A stretch of 64,000 bases of DNA from Pantoea sp. CCBC3-3-1 (GCF_007981265.1 NZ_CP034363.1:3162001-3226000), one strand, 5' to 3'; counted from the first letter of the stretch, positions 8,405 to 18,065 are shown. Made by a program: numbers and translations. The notes: a model not told the origin generated them from the letters alone.

Positions 8405-11400
8405 CAGTGAGCCGAACGGTAAATCTCTACCAGTTCTTCATATTGTTCATCGAATGAGCGAATATGGGAGTGCGGAAGGTCTTCCATCTTTCCAGCAGGA
8501 AGCTGCCTGAAGTGAGCTATCGTAGCGACGATGGCTTTTTCAAGTTCTTCGGCATTATTATTGAACGGTATGATCGTTCCATTACGTCCTTCAATAATGT
8601 CTTCAGCCGCACCTCCTGCATCGGAGGTGATAACCCATACGTTACGCACCAGCGCTTCGCGCACCGTCAAACCGAAGCTCTCTTTTGACTGAGTAGGATA
8701 AATCAGAACATCAATACTGTTATAAAAATCATCCATTGTTTCCTGGCTAAAAGCCGGGGCCAACTGATAATTTTTGAAGTTCGCAAGGTCCGACTCGCTA
8801 AAGGAAGAGAAGCCCAGCGCGAGAGTGTTATCGATAATAGTCAGCGCCGCATCTTGGGCCGAAATATTTTTGAAAGCAGCCTTGAGAAGGTGGAAGCCTT
8901 TGATTTCAGTATTACCGCCCAGGTAACCAAAGCGAAGCGTAGTAGGCCTGGTTCTTTCGATGTTGACAGCTGGATAATTTACACCGTTTTTGTTGACCGA
9001 GATTTCCTTAAACCCTTCGCTTTTATAAAGGTCGCGACAGAAGGCTCCAGGCGCCAGCAAAACAGAAGCAAGAGAAAGCGCATCACGCTTTTTCTGATTA
9101 TAGTAAATTTTATTTTTATCGCGCTCGTCGGCAGGATGCTTGTCCTGATAACTCAAAATAAACTGGTGTTCATATAGCCACCAGTAATCATGCGTTGTGA
9201 CAATCACAGGGATTTGCCTCTCAGCACACATCTCAAGCATCGTCACGCCTAATCCCTGAATCGAATGGAAATGAACCGCATCGGGTTTAACAATATCCAA
9301 AACTTGAGAAAAGGCAGGCTCGATTTTACGATTAACTATGTGTTCATTTGGTTGCAATATACGCGGCAGGCCAATCCCAAAACATTCATGATCCCATGAC
9401 TGATAACGACGTAATTCATACGCGGGCACATACTCTTCAGATAACGACGTTAAAACATGGATATTTATATCTTCGTTACTGGCAAAGCGCTTATTAATTT
9501 CCTCTGCCACCACTGTCGCGCCGCCGAATGAGCGAGGATTATAGTAGCAATTTACCGAAAGAATATTTTTCTTGTCGTTTTCATTCAAACGAGCATAGTC
9601 AGAAATAATATTTTTTACTTGTTCATGCGCAATATTTTCGGGTAAGTAGTGCTCATAAACAGAATGGTAGGCCTGTGCACCCACTTTAGTACGCAGCGTT
9701 TCCGACTCTATCAGCTGCATTAACACATCTTCCCATTCCTGCGGTGTTTCGCAAAGAAAACCATTCTCACCATGTTTGATAACACGGCTAAAAGTGGGCC
9801 TCGGTGAGCAAACGCTTGGTATAGAAAGTATAGATGCTTCGATATACTTAATATTACTTTTCGAATAGTTAAATATGTAATCTTCCAGGGGGGCAAGACT
9901 GATATCACATTCAGCAAGAACTTTTAAATAATCGCGGTATGGGCATAAATCAATATATTCAACTTGCGCTTCAACCTCTTTGAATGAGGCAGGTAAATCA
10001 AGATTGCCGATTAATCTGAAATGGACGTTCTTGTTTTGCCTAAGGACACTCACTATTGCATCAGCGGCTTCTAAAAAATCAATATTATGGGTGGTCGTGC
10101 CCGAACCGTAAACAATTCTTATAATACCATCTTCAAGACTTTTTCTGCCGGTGGTAATCGATTCAGCCGCTGTAATGGTTTCTGGATCAAGCGCATTTTC
10201 GACAACGTAAGCATATTTAGCCCCGGCTTTTACCATTTCGTCAGCCAGATGCTGGGTAGAAGCAATAGCGCCGCTACACTGTAGCATAGCACTTTTATAA
10301 AGGTGTGCGCCGTCAAGAAGCCCATTATAAGTGGCCGTATCCAGAGCCTGTAATGTTTTGCTGTTACGCAAAATTTCGGCGTCGAAAATCAGATCATCCA
10401 CTTCCCATAAGGTCGTTATATTGAGGCGCTTGCACTCAGCAAAGACCGGATCAAGGCTGGCAAAACCAGGCACACGATAAAATATTACCAGCGTATGCGA
10501 CTGCATTGCTTTAATGCATTCGTTTTGGTGGCTCCATGGCAAAACGGTGACTTCAATACCGAGTCGATTGAAAAGTTCAACTTTCTGATCAACGCGATAC
10601 TTTTTACATTGCGGGATAGAAACTTCCGCGATAATAAGAACTTTAGGAATGAGTAGCGCCTCAGCGCGTAACGTGACGGGAGCAAGGGCCTTCGACTCAA
10701 CCACTGCAGAAAGCTGTTGCAGTTGATTAATATAACGAAGCTTATTGATCAAGCCACGAAAACCATGCTGGTTATAAATATTTTTTGCCCGATTAATACT
10801 CTCGCTCAAACCGTAATCTCTGACGATTTGGCCTGAAAGATCTACACCTTTTTTTACTTTGCGTAAATGTGTAGCTGACTTGCGCAGAGGTTGAGTTACT
10901 TTCCAGCTCGTTGATGTCAGTAAGGCATGATTATCATGAGATAATCTATGTATTAACTCATCTTTCTCAGCAACCTGTTGGCGCAGTTTTTCTTCATTTT
11001 CTTTGTAATGAGTAATATCTGCTTTAAGCCTTCTAATTTCATCAAGATTCTTACTTAATTTCTTTTCAGCACTGCTCAGATTTTCTTTAACTTCTTTCCA
11101 TTCCATTTCAGGGAAAGTTGGCAGGTTCCGCCATGGATTATTGAACTGGTCCTGAGGCTCGTTAAAGGAGCCGTGGATATTACTATGGCCCTGTACGACG
11201 GTTTCAACTTCGCCGGCAATTACACGCGGCCCCAGAATATTACTTTCTTTTTTTCTTTTTTGAATGATGCATAGTGAATTTACGAAAGTAACGGAATGAA
11301 TTTCACTGTAATCAACGGTATCGAAATCGATACAGTCGTAGTGTTCATAAAACGGTCGTAAATAGTCTTTTTCCTGCTTGTTACTTCCCCAATGCTCATG

Positions 11401-11916
11401 ATTGGGAATATCACCCAGCTTTTTCAAAAAAGCCATTGAAGAATAGGGATCATACAGGCCACCTTCAAAATTTAGCCAGTAGCTACAATGAAGGTCTTCA
11501 ATAATATAAAAACCATCCTCTTCTATTAGGGGGAAATAGAGAAGGAAAGATTTGATGATATCAGAAGAATCGTGCGATCCATCATCAACAATGACATCAA
11601 AACGCGGTGAAATTTCTGCAATACAGTTTCTAACTTTCGCTGTAGAAGAATTCCCAATGACCAGGCTTATCTTTGTGTTGTCATATTCCAGTGACGCACA
11701 CTTTTCGTTGATATCGCAACCGATAATGTTATTAGCATTCGGAAAATATTTAGACCAAATCTCCAGGGAACCGCCATTTTGCACGCCAATTTCAAGGAAA
11801 TTTACCGGCTTTTCCTGTAGAGGAGAAAGGAATTCATGGTAGGTTTCTAAATAAATCGTCCATTTGTCGGAAGATTTTCCATGATGATTTTCGTAGAGTT
11901 CAAAAAGTGTCTTCAT
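8404..11916 (-). CDS. methyltransferase / coiled coil / tandem GT4 glycosyltransferase fusion
   Basis: A 1170-residue protein with four parts. Residues 1-230 are a class I SAM methyltransferase-like domain: NFLEIGVQNGGSLEIW near 39-54 is motif I, IIGCDIN follows, and FDVIVDDGSHDSSD lies near 109-122. Residues about 270-335 form a charged heptad-rich coiled coil ending in STSWKVTQPLRK, a linker common in multidomain O-antigen transferases. Residues about 425-770 are a first GT4-like domain (GSGTTTHNIDFLEA, then NIKYIEASILSIPSV). Residues about 783-1170 are a second GT4 domain with FGGATVVAEEINKRF and the EX7E motif in ESFGLTVREAL. It overlaps the wzt stop by 4 bases (ATGA). By analogy with WbdD and WbdA of E. 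coli O9a, it may build and cap or methylate the rhamnose-containing chain that Wzt recognises; that function is inference. Confidence 0.8.
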   Translation of the reverse strand: MKTLFELYENHHGKSSDKWTIYLETYHEFLSPLQEKPVNFLEIGVQNGGSLEIWSKYFPNANNIIGCDINEKCASLEYDNTKISLVIGNSSTAKVRNCIAEISPRFDVIVDDGSHDSSDIIKSFLLYFPLIEEDGFYIIEDLHCSYWLNFEGGLYDPYSSMAFLKKLGDIPNHEHWGSNKQEKDYLRPFYEHYDCIDFDTVDYSEIHSVTFVNSLCIIQKRKKESNILGPRVIAGEVETVVQGHSNIHGSFNEPQDQFNNPWRNLPTFPEMEWKEVKENLSSAEKKLSKNLDEIRRLKADITHYKENEEKLRQQVAEKDELIHRLSHDNHALLTSTSWKVTQPLRKSATHLRKVKKGVDLSGQIVRDYGLSESINRAKNIYNQHGFRGLINKLRYINQLQQLSAVVESKALAPVTLRAEALLIPKVLIIAEVSIPQCKKYRVDQKVELFNRLGIEVTVLPWSHQNECIKAMQSHTLVIFYRVPGFASLDPVFAECKRLNITTLWEVDDLIFDAEILRNSKTLQALDTATYNGLLDGAHLYKSAMLQCSGAIASTQHLADEMVKAGAKYAYVVENALDPETITAAESITTGRKSLEDGIIRIVYGSGTTTHNIDFLEAADAIVSVLRQNKNVHFRLIGNLDLPASFKEVEAQVEYIDLCPYRDYLKVLAECDISLAPLEDYIFNYSKSNIKYIEASILSIPSVCSPRPTFSRVIKHGENGFLCETPQEWEDVLMQLIESETLRTKVGAQAYHSVYEHYLPENIAHEQVKNIISDYARLNENDKKNILSVNCYYNPRSFGGATVVAEEINKRFASNEDINIHVLTSLSEEYVPAYELRRYQSWDHECFGIGLPRILQPNEHIVNRKIEPAFSQVLDIVKPDAVHFHSIQGLGVTMLEMCAERQIPVIVTTHDYWWLYEHQFILSYQDKHPADERDKNKIYYNQKKRDALSLASVLLAPGAFCRDLYKSEGFKEISVNKNGVNYPAVNIERTRPTTLRFGYLGGNTEIKGFHLLKAAFKNISAQDAALTIIDNTLALGFSSFSESDLANFKNYQLAPAFSQETMDDFYNSIDVLIYPTQSKESFGLTVREALVRNVWVITSDAGGAAEDIIEGRNGTIIPFNNNAEELEKAIVATIAHFRQLPAGKMEDLPHSHIRSFDEQYEELVEIYRSAH

Positions 11917-13259
11917 TTGATTTCCATCTTAACTTCATCAAATTTTATACCTACCAGTCCCCAACGTACTTCACTGGATGAAACATTGATAATTAGTGCA
12001 TCATGAAGCAAGTGGTGCTGTACATGGTTATTAATATCGCCATTAGCCAATGACACCATCATGGCATATTCACCGTTTGGTAGCATAGGGAGCGTAAACG
12101 TATATTCAGCTTTAATTTTGTCGCCAGCCGTAACAGGCACTGGATTACGCGCGGTGAAGGGCAACGTATTTTCACCAAAAAGAACCTGTCCCAGGCGATC
12201 TTTTACCAGAAAACCAATAATGGGAGCGTCAAACTCCTGATGAACCGTTGCTTCAACAGTCAGCTTAACCGCTTCGCCACCCTTATAGATGTGTCGGGTA
12301 TTGCCAGTTTTTATATCAGCGAAGGAAACGGAATTTATTTCACCCCCTCCTGTTTTCCAGCCATTGGCTTCGGAAAGGTTATTTTCGATACCGTACTGGG
12401 TATTATAATTTATCGCTGACTCAAGTGCTGCCGCTTCGTTATCGTTTCCGGTAGCAATCGGTTGAGCATCTTCGGACATCGGTGCTGCTTTCAGGCTTTC
12501 AAGCTTAGCTTCATCACCATAAACTTCCTGAAGCGTGTATTGCAGGTATTTTTCCGCAATATCTTTCGCCTTGCCGGAGGTTATCATTTTTCCCTGATGA
12601 AGCCAGATGGCCTTATCACAGAGGTTGATCACCGAGCTGGTATCGTGACTGACAAAAAGCAGCGTGCCGTTTTCTTTAAATTTACGGATAAAGCGCATAC
12701 ATTTTTGCGTAAACACGGCGTCTCCGACGGCCAATGCTTCGTCCACCACTAATATGTCGGCGTCAACGTGCGCTATAACGGCAAATGCGAGACGGACATA
12801 CATGCCACTGGAGTAGGTTTTTACCGGCTGATCTATATGTTCGCCGATTTCGGCAAAGGCCAGGATGCTTTCATAGCGGTCCCGGATTTGTTCATTGGTC
12901 AGGCCATAAAGTGACGCGGCCATAAAGACATTTTCATGTCCGGTAAATTCCGGGTTAAAGCCTGCACCCAGTTCCAGCAAGGCGGCGATTTTACCCCCGA
13001 CCTTCACCTGTCCATCTGTTGGGTTCAACGTCCCGCAGATCATTTGTAACAGCGTCGATTTTCCGGAACCGTTTCTTCCAATAATCCCGACCGTCTCTCC
13101 CTTTTTCAAGGTGAAGGAAACATCATTCAGCGCCCAGAAATCGCGATAGAGCTTTTTTCGGCTGCGATAAAACATCTGTAATAGCCGATCTTTAGGGGAG
13201 TCGTAGATTTGATAACACTTACTGAGTCCCTGAACGGTAATGATATCTTCAGATGACAT
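11913..13259 (-). CDS. wzt: O-antigen ABC transporter ATP-binding protein with C-terminal carbohydrate-binding domain
   Basis: A 448-residue protein from the ATG at 13257-13259 (MSSEDIITVQGLSK). The longer frame back to 13310 adds 17 residues lying inside wzm and is not favoured. The nucleotide-binding domain (1-240) has Walker A GIIGRNGSGKSTLL, the signature TYSSGMYVRLA and Walker B ADILVVDEALAVGD. After a linker, residues about 290-448 form a beta-rich domain (IYKGGEAVKLTVEA, PIIGFLVKDRLGQVLFGENT) like the Wzt C-terminal domain that binds the modified non-reducing end of O9a-type chains. It drives export of lipid-linked O-polysaccharide with Wzm. The start overlaps the wzm stop by 11 bases and the end overlaps the fusion gene by 4 bases. 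The presence of the C-terminal domain suggests that a chain-end modification is the export signal. Confidence 0.92.
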   Translation of the reverse strand: MSSEDIITVQGLSKCYQIYDSPKDRLLQMFYRSRKKLYRDFWALNDVSFTLKKGETVGIIGRNGSGKSTLLQMICGTLNPTDGQVKVGGKIAALLELGAGFNPEFTGHENVFMAASLYGLTNEQIRDRYESILAFAEIGEHIDQPVKTYSSGMYVRLAFAVIAHVDADILVVDEALAVGDAVFTQKCMRFIRKFKENGTLLFVSHDTSSVINLCDKAIWLHQGKMITSGKAKDIAEKYLQYTLQEVYGDEAKLESLKAAPMSEDAQPIATGNDNEAAALESAINYNTQYGIENNLSEANGWKTGGGEINSVSFADIKTGNTRHIYKGGEAVKLTVEATVHQEFDAPIIGFLVKDRLGQVLFGENTLPFTARNPVPVTAGDKIKAEYTFTLPMLPNGEYAMMVSLANGDINNHVQHHLLHDALIINVSSSEVRWGLVGIKFDEVKMEIK

Positions 13260-14067
13260 CTGCAAACCCCTTGCGCGTTTTCTGGAAAAAGTAAAAACCG
13301 GCCCAGGCAATAACAGTGCTTATTACAAAGCCGATCAGCCAGGACGTCATATCGGGAATTATTCCCCAATACATTACCGCCCTGGCCTGTTCAATAAAGT
13401 GTGCAAGTGGGTTTAATAACAGCCATGAGCGGATGCTGGCCGGTAGAGCAGACGTCGGGAAAAATATAGGCGAAAGGAACATCAACACCATAGTTATGAT
13501 ACCGACAAGCTGACTGACATCACGAATATAAACGCCTAATGCAGCCAGAAACCAACTCAGCCCCATCGTCAATAATATCAGAGGTATCAGCACCAGCGGC
13601 AGCAGCAGCAGCGTCAGATGCGGAATGCCCACTTCAATAACGTAAAACACCAGCCAGACTACGCAGCTGATAAAAAAGTGAAATAGCGCTGCGCCCATAT
13701 TAACCCACGTTAATATTTCCAGCGGGAATATCACCTTTTTAACATAGTTCGCATTAGCAATAATTGTGCCTGGAGCCTTGTTAATACATTCGGAAAAAAG
13801 ATTGAAAATAATTAAACCTGAGAATAAAACCAGCGCAAAAGCCGATTTAGATGTTTGACCTTCACTCCATTTAGCCTGAAACACTACGCTAAACACGAAG
13901 GTGTAAACCACGAGCATTAATACGGGCGTAAAAAAGGACCATAGCAGGCCCAGCATTGAACCCCGATATCGGCTGATCACTTCTCTTTTTGTTAGCGTGT
14001 AAATTAAACGACGATGTATCAGCATCGTCTTAACCAGGGCACCCGGTGTTTTTGCCTGTTCGTTCAT
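13249..14067 (-). CDS. wzm: O-antigen ABC transporter permease
   Basis: A 272-residue inner-membrane protein with six hydrophobic segments and the hallmark N-terminal stretch LTKREVISRYRGSMLGLLW at about 25-43, found in the ABC-2 polysaccharide exporter family (Wzm, TagG, KpsM). It forms the channel with Wzt that moves the finished undecaprenyl-linked O-polysaccharide across the inner membrane. Other family features are the segment ANANYVKKVIFPLEIL near 104-119, before a membrane helix, and the NPLAHFIEQARAVMYWG stretch near the C-terminus. The gene begins directly after the rfbC stop codon (14067/14068) and overlaps wzt by 11 bases, so the cluster is a tight operon. Confidence 0.95.
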   Translation of the reverse strand: MNEQAKTPGALVKTMLIHRRLIYTLTKREVISRYRGSMLGLLWSFFTPVLMLVVYTFVFSVVFQAKWSEGQTSKSAFALVLFSGLIIFNLFSECINKAPGTIIANANYVKKVIFPLEILTWVNMGAALFHFFISCVVWLVFYVIEVGIPHLTLLLLPLVLIPLILLTMGLSWFLAALGVYIRDVSQLVGIITMVLMFLSPIFFPTSALPASIRSWLLLNPLAHFIEQARAVMYWGIIPDMTSWLIGFVISTVIAWAGFYFFQKTRKGFADVI

Positions 14068-14610
14068 TTAGAAAACCTCTGCATCCTGAAGACGAGGTGC
14101 GTGCTGGTCTTTGTCGGAAAGAAGAACGTCTGAGATTTTCCAGTCAATTGCGATATCAGGATCGTTCCATACGATGGAGCGCTCGCTTTCTTTGGCATAG
14201 TAATTAGTAGTTTTATAAACAAACTCTGCGGTTTCAGTTAGCGTGACAAAACCGTGTGCAAAACCGGCAGGGATCCATAACTGCCGTTTATTTTCAGCGC
14301 TCAGCTCCACCCCTACCCACTGTCCGAACGTGGCTGAACCCTTGCGGATATCGACCGCAACATCAAATACTTCACCTTCGACGCAACGCACCAGTTTACC
14401 CTGAGCATTTGGATTTAACTGATAATGCAGCCCGCGTAATACGCCCCGCGATGATTTTGAATGATTATCCTGCACAAAGCTGACGGAAGTCCCCACCGCT
14501 TCATCGAAAAATTTTTGGCTGAAGCTTTCAAAAAAGAAGCCGCGATGATCGCCAAAGACCGTTGGCTCAAAGATCAGGACATCGGTTAAAGACGTAGTAA
14601 TAACCTTCAC
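14068..14610 (-). CDS. rfbC: dTDP-4-dehydrorhamnose 3,5-epimerase
   Basis: A 180-residue cupin enzyme of normal RmlC length. It epimerises C3 and C5 of dTDP-4-dehydro-6-deoxy-glucose, the third step of dTDP-L-rhamnose synthesis. Visible motifs are PTVFGDHRGFFFESF near 16-30, the catalytic region RGVLRGLHYQLNPNAQGKLV near 54-73 (base His), DVAVDIRKGSATFGQWVG near 84-101 and PAGFAHGFVTL near 116-126. It lies between rfbA (28-base gap) and wzm (no gap) in the operon. Confidence 0.97.
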   Translation of the reverse strand: MKVITTSLTDVLIFEPTVFGDHRGFFFESFSQKFFDEAVGTSVSFVQDNHSKSSRGVLRGLHYQLNPNAQGKLVRCVEGEVFDVAVDIRKGSATFGQWVGVELSAENKRQLWIPAGFAHGFVTLTETAEFVYKTTNYYAKESERSIVWNDPDIAIDWKISDVLLSDKDQHAPRLQDAEVF

Positions 14611-14638
14611 GTTTTTTCCTTCCAGTTTAGTCAGAGCA

Positions 14639-15511
14639 TTATTTCTTAATCAAATTCAGCATATATTTGCCATAACCGTTTTTTGCAAAAGGTTTAGCCA
14701 GTTCTTCCAGCTGAGCACTGGTTATAAATTTTTGCCGCCAGGCAATTTCTTCAATACAGGCAATTTTCAGTCCCTGACGATGCTCGATAGTCTGAATAAA
14801 GTTTCCGGCTTCAATCAGGCTTTCATGTGTGCCGGTGTCTAGCCAGGCGTAGCCTCGTCCCATCGTAACAACAGAGAGGAGACCTTTATTGAGATAAGCC
14901 TGATTGATATCGGTAATTTCAAGCTCGCCACGGGCTGAAGGTTTAAGGCTTTTCGCGATTTCAACTACGCTGTTGTCATAAAAATAGAGTCCGGTCACGG
15001 CATAATTACTTTTTGCGACGGCGGGTTTCTCTTCAAGAGAAATAGCAACGCCGTCCTGATCGAATTCTACAACGCCATAGCGCTCGGGATCATGAACATG
15101 ATAGGCAAACACCGTTGCCCCTGTTTTTTTATTCTTAGCAGCTTCAAGCTGAGGGACCAAATCGTGGCCATAAAAAATATTATCCCCCAGAATCAGCGCG
15201 CAGGAGTCATCCCCAATAAATTCTTCACCGAGGATAAAAGCTTGCGCAAGACCATCAGGACTCGCCTGCACTTTATACTGAATGGAGAGTCCCCATTGCG
15301 AACCATCACCTAATAAACTTTCAAAACGAGGCGTATCCTGAGGCGTGCTAATAATAAGAATGTCGCGAATCCCCGCCATCATCAGCGTGCTCAGCGGGTA
15401 ATAAATCATCGGCTTGTCGTAAATAGGCAATAATTGCTTACTCACCGCCATCGTTACCGGGTAGAGTCTGGTCCCTGAGCCGCCTGCTAAAATAATACCT
15501 TTATTTTTCAT
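14639..15511 (-). CDS. rfbA: glucose-1-phosphate thymidylyltransferase
   Basis: A 290-residue protein from ATG 15509-15511 ([20 protein letters not shown]); the frame stays open to 15589 but the extra 26 residues are unlike the family and overlap the end of rfbD. It makes dTDP-glucose from dTTP and glucose 1-phosphate, the first step of dTDP-L-rhamnose synthesis. Motifs are the nucleotide loop [11 protein letters not shown] at 7-17, [17 protein letters not shown] near 25-41, the metal-binding LGDNIFYG near 108-115, VISLEEKP-like ISLEEKP near 156-162 and the C-terminal [13 protein letters not shown]. The length is normal for RmlA. Confidence 0.97.
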   Translation of the reverse strand: MKNKGIILAGGSGTRLYPVTMAVSKQLLPIYDKPMIYYPLSTLMMAGIRDILIISTPQDTPRFESLLGDGSQWGLSIQYKVQASPDGLAQAFILGEEFIGDDSCALILGDNIFYGHDLVPQLEAAKNKKTGATVFAYHVHDPERYGVVEFDQDGVAISLEEKPAVAKSNYAVTGLYFYDNSVVEIAKSLKPSARGELEITDINQAYLNKGLLSVVTMGRGYAWLDTGTHESLIEAGNFIQTIEHRQGLKIACIEEIAWRQKFITSAQLEELAKPFAKNGYGKYMLNLIKK

Positions 15512-15557
15512 GTTCTCGCACCCGTTAAACAGCCTCGAATGAGGCTTTATCATCAAT

Positions 15558-16442
15558 TTAAATAATTTCGCTAAGCATACGCTGTACACCTACCCGCCAG
15601 TCAGGCAGGGTCAATGCGAAGGTTTGCTGGAATTTATTGATATTAAGTCTTGAATTAGCTGGTCTTTTAGCTGGCGTAGGGAAGGCAGAAGTCGTCACAG
15701 GATTTATTTTTTTTACCTGAAGATTCATCCCTTTTTCTTTTGCTGTTTCAATAACGAAACCAGCATATTCATGCCATGTCGTTGTACCATTGGCTATCAG
15801 GTGATAGATTCCGGAAAGCTGTGGTTGCCCCTTAGCCTGACGAATAGCATGAGCCGTGCAGTCAGCAATTAATTCGGCTCCCGTGGGCGCACCAAACTGG
15901 TCATTAATAACGGAGAGTTCCTCTCTGTCCTTAGCCAGTTTTAGCATGGTTTTTGCAAAATTGTTGCCTTTGGCCGCATAGACCCAGCTGGTACGGAATA
16001 TCAGATAGCTGCTGCACGTGGCGATAATTGCCTCTTCCCCGGCGCGTTTCGTTTTACCGTATACGCTTAACGGCTCCGTGCGGTCGGTTTCGGTCCAGGG
16101 TTTATCTCCCTGACCATTGAATACATAATCAGTAGAATAATGAACGAGTAGCGCGCCTGCTTTTTCAGCAGCATCCGCCATTTTTGCTACGGCTTCAGTA
16201 TTTAATAAGGCAGCGATTTCAGGTTCGGATTCCGCTTTATCGACAGCGGTATGGGCCGCAGCATTGACAATGACGTCTGGTTTGAGCGCGTTAATAGTAG
16301 CAGCAATACCCGCAGGATTAGCCAGATCGCCACAGTATTCTGTGGAGTGCCGATCCAGCGCAACCAGATTACCCAAAGGTGCCAGCGCACGCTGCAACTC
16401 CCAACCAACCTGACCGTTTTTTCCGAATAAAAGGATGTTCAT
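15558..16442 (-). CDS. rfbD: dTDP-4-dehydrorhamnose reductase
   Basis: A 294-residue short-chain dehydrogenase of RmlD type, which reduces dTDP-4-dehydro-L-rhamnose to dTDP-L-rhamnose with NAD(P)H, the last step of the pathway. The dinucleotide motif [17 protein letters not shown] is at 4-20. [16 protein letters not shown] lies near 61-76, the [15 protein letters not shown] segment near 101-115, and the catalytic YGKTK (Tyr-X3-Lys) near 128-132. [18 protein letters not shown] follows near 147-164. The start codon overlaps the last base of the rfbB stop codon. The order rfbB-rfbD-rfbA-rfbC is the usual enterobacterial one. Confidence 0.97.
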   Translation of the reverse strand: MNILLFGKNGQVGWELQRALAPLGNLVALDRHSTEYCGDLANPAGIAATINALKPDVIVNAAAHTAVDKAESEPEIAALLNTEAVAKMADAAEKAGALLVHYSTDYVFNGQGDKPWTETDRTEPLSVYGKTKRAGEEAIIATCSSYLIFRTSWVYAAKGNNFAKTMLKLAKDREELSVINDQFGAPTGAELIADCTAHAIRQAKGQPQLSGIYHLIANGTTTWHEYAGFVIETAKEKGMNLQVKKINPVTTSAFPTPAKRPANSRLNINKFQQTFALTLPDWRVGVQRMLSEII

Positions 16443-17521
16443 TAGTCACGCTTCTCGTAGTTTTGCTCAATCCAGCTTTGATAAGCACCGCTTTTAACGT
16501 TGTTTATCCACTCACTGTTGGTGAGATACCATTCAACCGTTTTGCGCATACCTGATTCGAAAGTTTCTACAGGTTTCCAGCCCAGTTCCTGCTGGATTTT
16601 GCTTGAGTCAATGGCGTAACGACGATCGTGGCCAGGACGATCGTTAACGTAGGTAATCAAATCTGCGTAGTGGCCTTCTGCGGGTTTAAGCTCGTCCAAC
16701 AGCGCACAAACGGTCTGCACCACTTCAAGATTTTTCTTTTCGTTATGGCCACCGATGTTATAGGTGCTGCCAACCTCAGCCTCAGTCACAACCTTGTACA
16801 ACGCCCGGGCGTGATCCTCTACGTACAGCCAGTCGCGGATCTGATCGCCTTTACCGTAGACAGGTAAGGGTTTTTTCTCAAGCGCATTGATGATGATTAG
16901 CGGGATGAGCTTTTCTGGGAAGTGGTAAGGGCCATAGTTATTTGAGCAATTAGTGATAATAACCGGCAGCTTGTAAGTTCTTCCCCATGCACGAACGAGG
17001 TGGTCGCTGGCGGCTTTAGTGGAAGAATAAGGGCTGCTTGGCGCATAAGGCGTCGTTTCAGTAAACAGAGGAAGCTCGCCACTCATTTCATCCGGATGAG
17101 GAAGATCGCCATAAACTTCATCGGTAGAAATATGATGGAAACGGAATGCCTGTTTTTTCTCGCCGTGAAGAGAATTCCAGTACTGGCGCGTCGCTTCCAA
17201 CAGCGTATAGGTGCCCACCACGTTGGTCTGTACAAAATCTGCTGGCCCGGTAATGGATCGGTCTACATGACTTTCTGCGGCCAGGTGCATAATGGCATCC
17301 GGGGCAGTCTCATTTAAAACCTTGCTCAGCCCTTCAGCGTCACATATATCTAACTGAACAAACTGGTAACGGTCGCTGTCGCTGACCTCTTTAATCGATT
17401 CGAGATTGCCCGCATACGTCAATTTATCCACATTAACGACGGAATCATGAGTGTTTCTGATGATATGTCTTACAACTGCTGAACCAATGAAGCCAGCGCC
17501 ACCTGTTATCAAAATCTTCAT
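16442..17521 (-). CDS. rfbB: dTDP-glucose 4,6-dehydratase
   Basis: A 359-residue extended short-chain dehydrogenase. It converts dTDP-glucose to dTDP-4-dehydro-6-deoxy-glucose, step two of dTDP-L-rhamnose synthesis. Motifs are [18 protein letters not shown] at 3-20, [16 protein letters not shown] near 79-94, [12 protein letters not shown] (catalytic Asp-Glu pair) near 130-141 and [19 protein letters not shown] (Tyr-X3-Lys) near 166-184. It is the first gene of the O-antigen operon; its start lies 86 bases downstream of the ops element at 17607-17618, which places the JUMPstart in its 5' leader. Confidence 0.97.
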   Translation of the reverse strand: MKILITGGAGFIGSAVVRHIIRNTHDSVVNVDKLTYAGNLESIKEVSDSDRYQFVQLDICDAEGLSKVLNETAPDAIMHLAAESHVDRSITGPADFVQTNVVGTYTLLEATRQYWNSLHGEKKQAFRFHHISTDEVYGDLPHPDEMSGELPLFTETTPYAPSSPYSSTKAASDHLVRAWGRTYKLPVIITNCSNNYGPYHFPEKLIPLIIINALEKKPLPVYGKGDQIRDWLYVEDHARALYKVVTEAEVGSTYNIGGHNEKKNLEVVQTVCALLDELKPAEGHYADLITYVNDRPGHDRRYAIDSSKIQQELGWKPVETFESGMRKTVEWYLTNSEWINNVKSGAYQSWIEQNYEKRD

Positions 17522-17606
17522 AGCAAGTCTCTAAACGAAAAGTGATTTGGAACAATAACCAGAGATTATTGGATACGACGGTCAGGTTATCAGGATGAAT
17601 TTTAGC

Positions 17607-17641
17607 CACGCTACCGCCCCTGGGTCATGGCTCCCAGTACG
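17607..17641 (-). promoter_or_regulatory. JUMPstart with ops element (RfaH recruitment) for the rfb operon
   Basis: On the minus strand the segment ends in CCAGGGGCGGTAGCGTG (17607-17623), an exact match to the 3' half of the enterobacterial JUMPstart consensus, including the ops core GGCGGTAGCGTG. It lies about 86 bases upstream of the rfbB start in the transcribed leader. In E. coli this element pauses RNA polymerase and loads RfaH, which prevents premature termination in long surface-polysaccharide operons. The 5' half of the JUMPstart is degenerate here. Confidence 0.9.
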
Positions 17642-17657
17642 TCGGATGAAAAATTAT

Positions 17658-17705
17658 GCTGCTTCCCCTTCCTGTCTTAACTTTGTTAAGTTTGTCTCAA
17701 GCAGC
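17658..17705 (-). promoter_or_regulatory. nested hairpin upstream of the ops element
   Basis: A 7-bp outer stem (17658-17664 with 17699-17705) encloses a perfect 6-bp inner stem (17676-17681 with 17685-17690, loop TTT). It lies 17 bases before the JUMPstart on the minus-strand transcript, if the promoter is upstream of 17705. There is no T tract, so it is not a classical terminator. Its function is unknown. Confidence 0.4.
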
Positions 17706-18019
17706 TTTAACCATCAACCCTTTGAAACACAGTATTTTTTGCTTTCAGTATCCCTGTCGCTTGAACCTGAGGCACAGTTTCTGATTGTATCATTCAGCAA
17801 TAATGAAAACTAACTAAAATAAGATTTATCCCTCAGGATACAGAGCTAATAACACATTAGTTAATACGGGCACTGAGCAAAAATTACCCAGCTCAAAAAG
17901 AAGACAAAATGAACGCTAAACTACATTTCGTCACTTATGATAGCGGATTAAATAAGAGCAGATTTTATTATAATTAACAGAAGGATCGGCCTGTGAGCCT
18001 GGCTCACCTCAATATATGC

Positions 18020-18043
18020 AAAAGCCCGGCATTAGCCGGGCTT
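18020..18043 (-). terminator. galE terminator
   Basis: A perfect 9-bp GC-rich stem (18022-18030 with 18035-18043), loop ATTA, followed on the minus strand by TTTTGC-like sequence. It lies 22 bases past the galE stop codon and closes the galF-galE unit before the rfb promoter region. Confidence 0.8.
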
Positions 18044-18065
18044 GAGAGAAAAGCGCTACTTAACT

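Larger units (their letters stand above)
17522..18019. other. rfb operon leader and promoter region
   Basis: No gene is supported in these 498 bases. Reading on the minus strand toward rfbB, the region holds an A/T-rich upstream part (about 17790-18000) that probably contains the promoter, a nested hairpin (17658-17705), the JUMPstart/ops element (17607-17641) and an 86-base leader. A 72-codon forward frame at 17595-17813 crosses all these sites and is not credible. I could not fix the -10 and -35 boxes. Confidence 0.6.

Noticed and set aside
13260..13310. Upstream start for wzt adding 17 residues
   Set aside because: The extension lies inside wzm, and ATG 13259 gives the normal N-terminus before the first ABC strand.
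15512..15589. Upstream start for rfbA adding 26 residues
   Set aside because: The extension overlaps the end of rfbD and is unlike Rml[12 protein letters not shown] is the family start.
17595..17813. 72-codon forward frame in the rfb leader
   Set aside because: It runs across the ops element and the nested hairpin, and its translation has no family features.
17819..17832. RcsAB-like sequence TAAGATTTATCCCT upstream of rfbB
   Set aside because: Only about 10 of 14 positions fit the consensus, with mismatches in the core.
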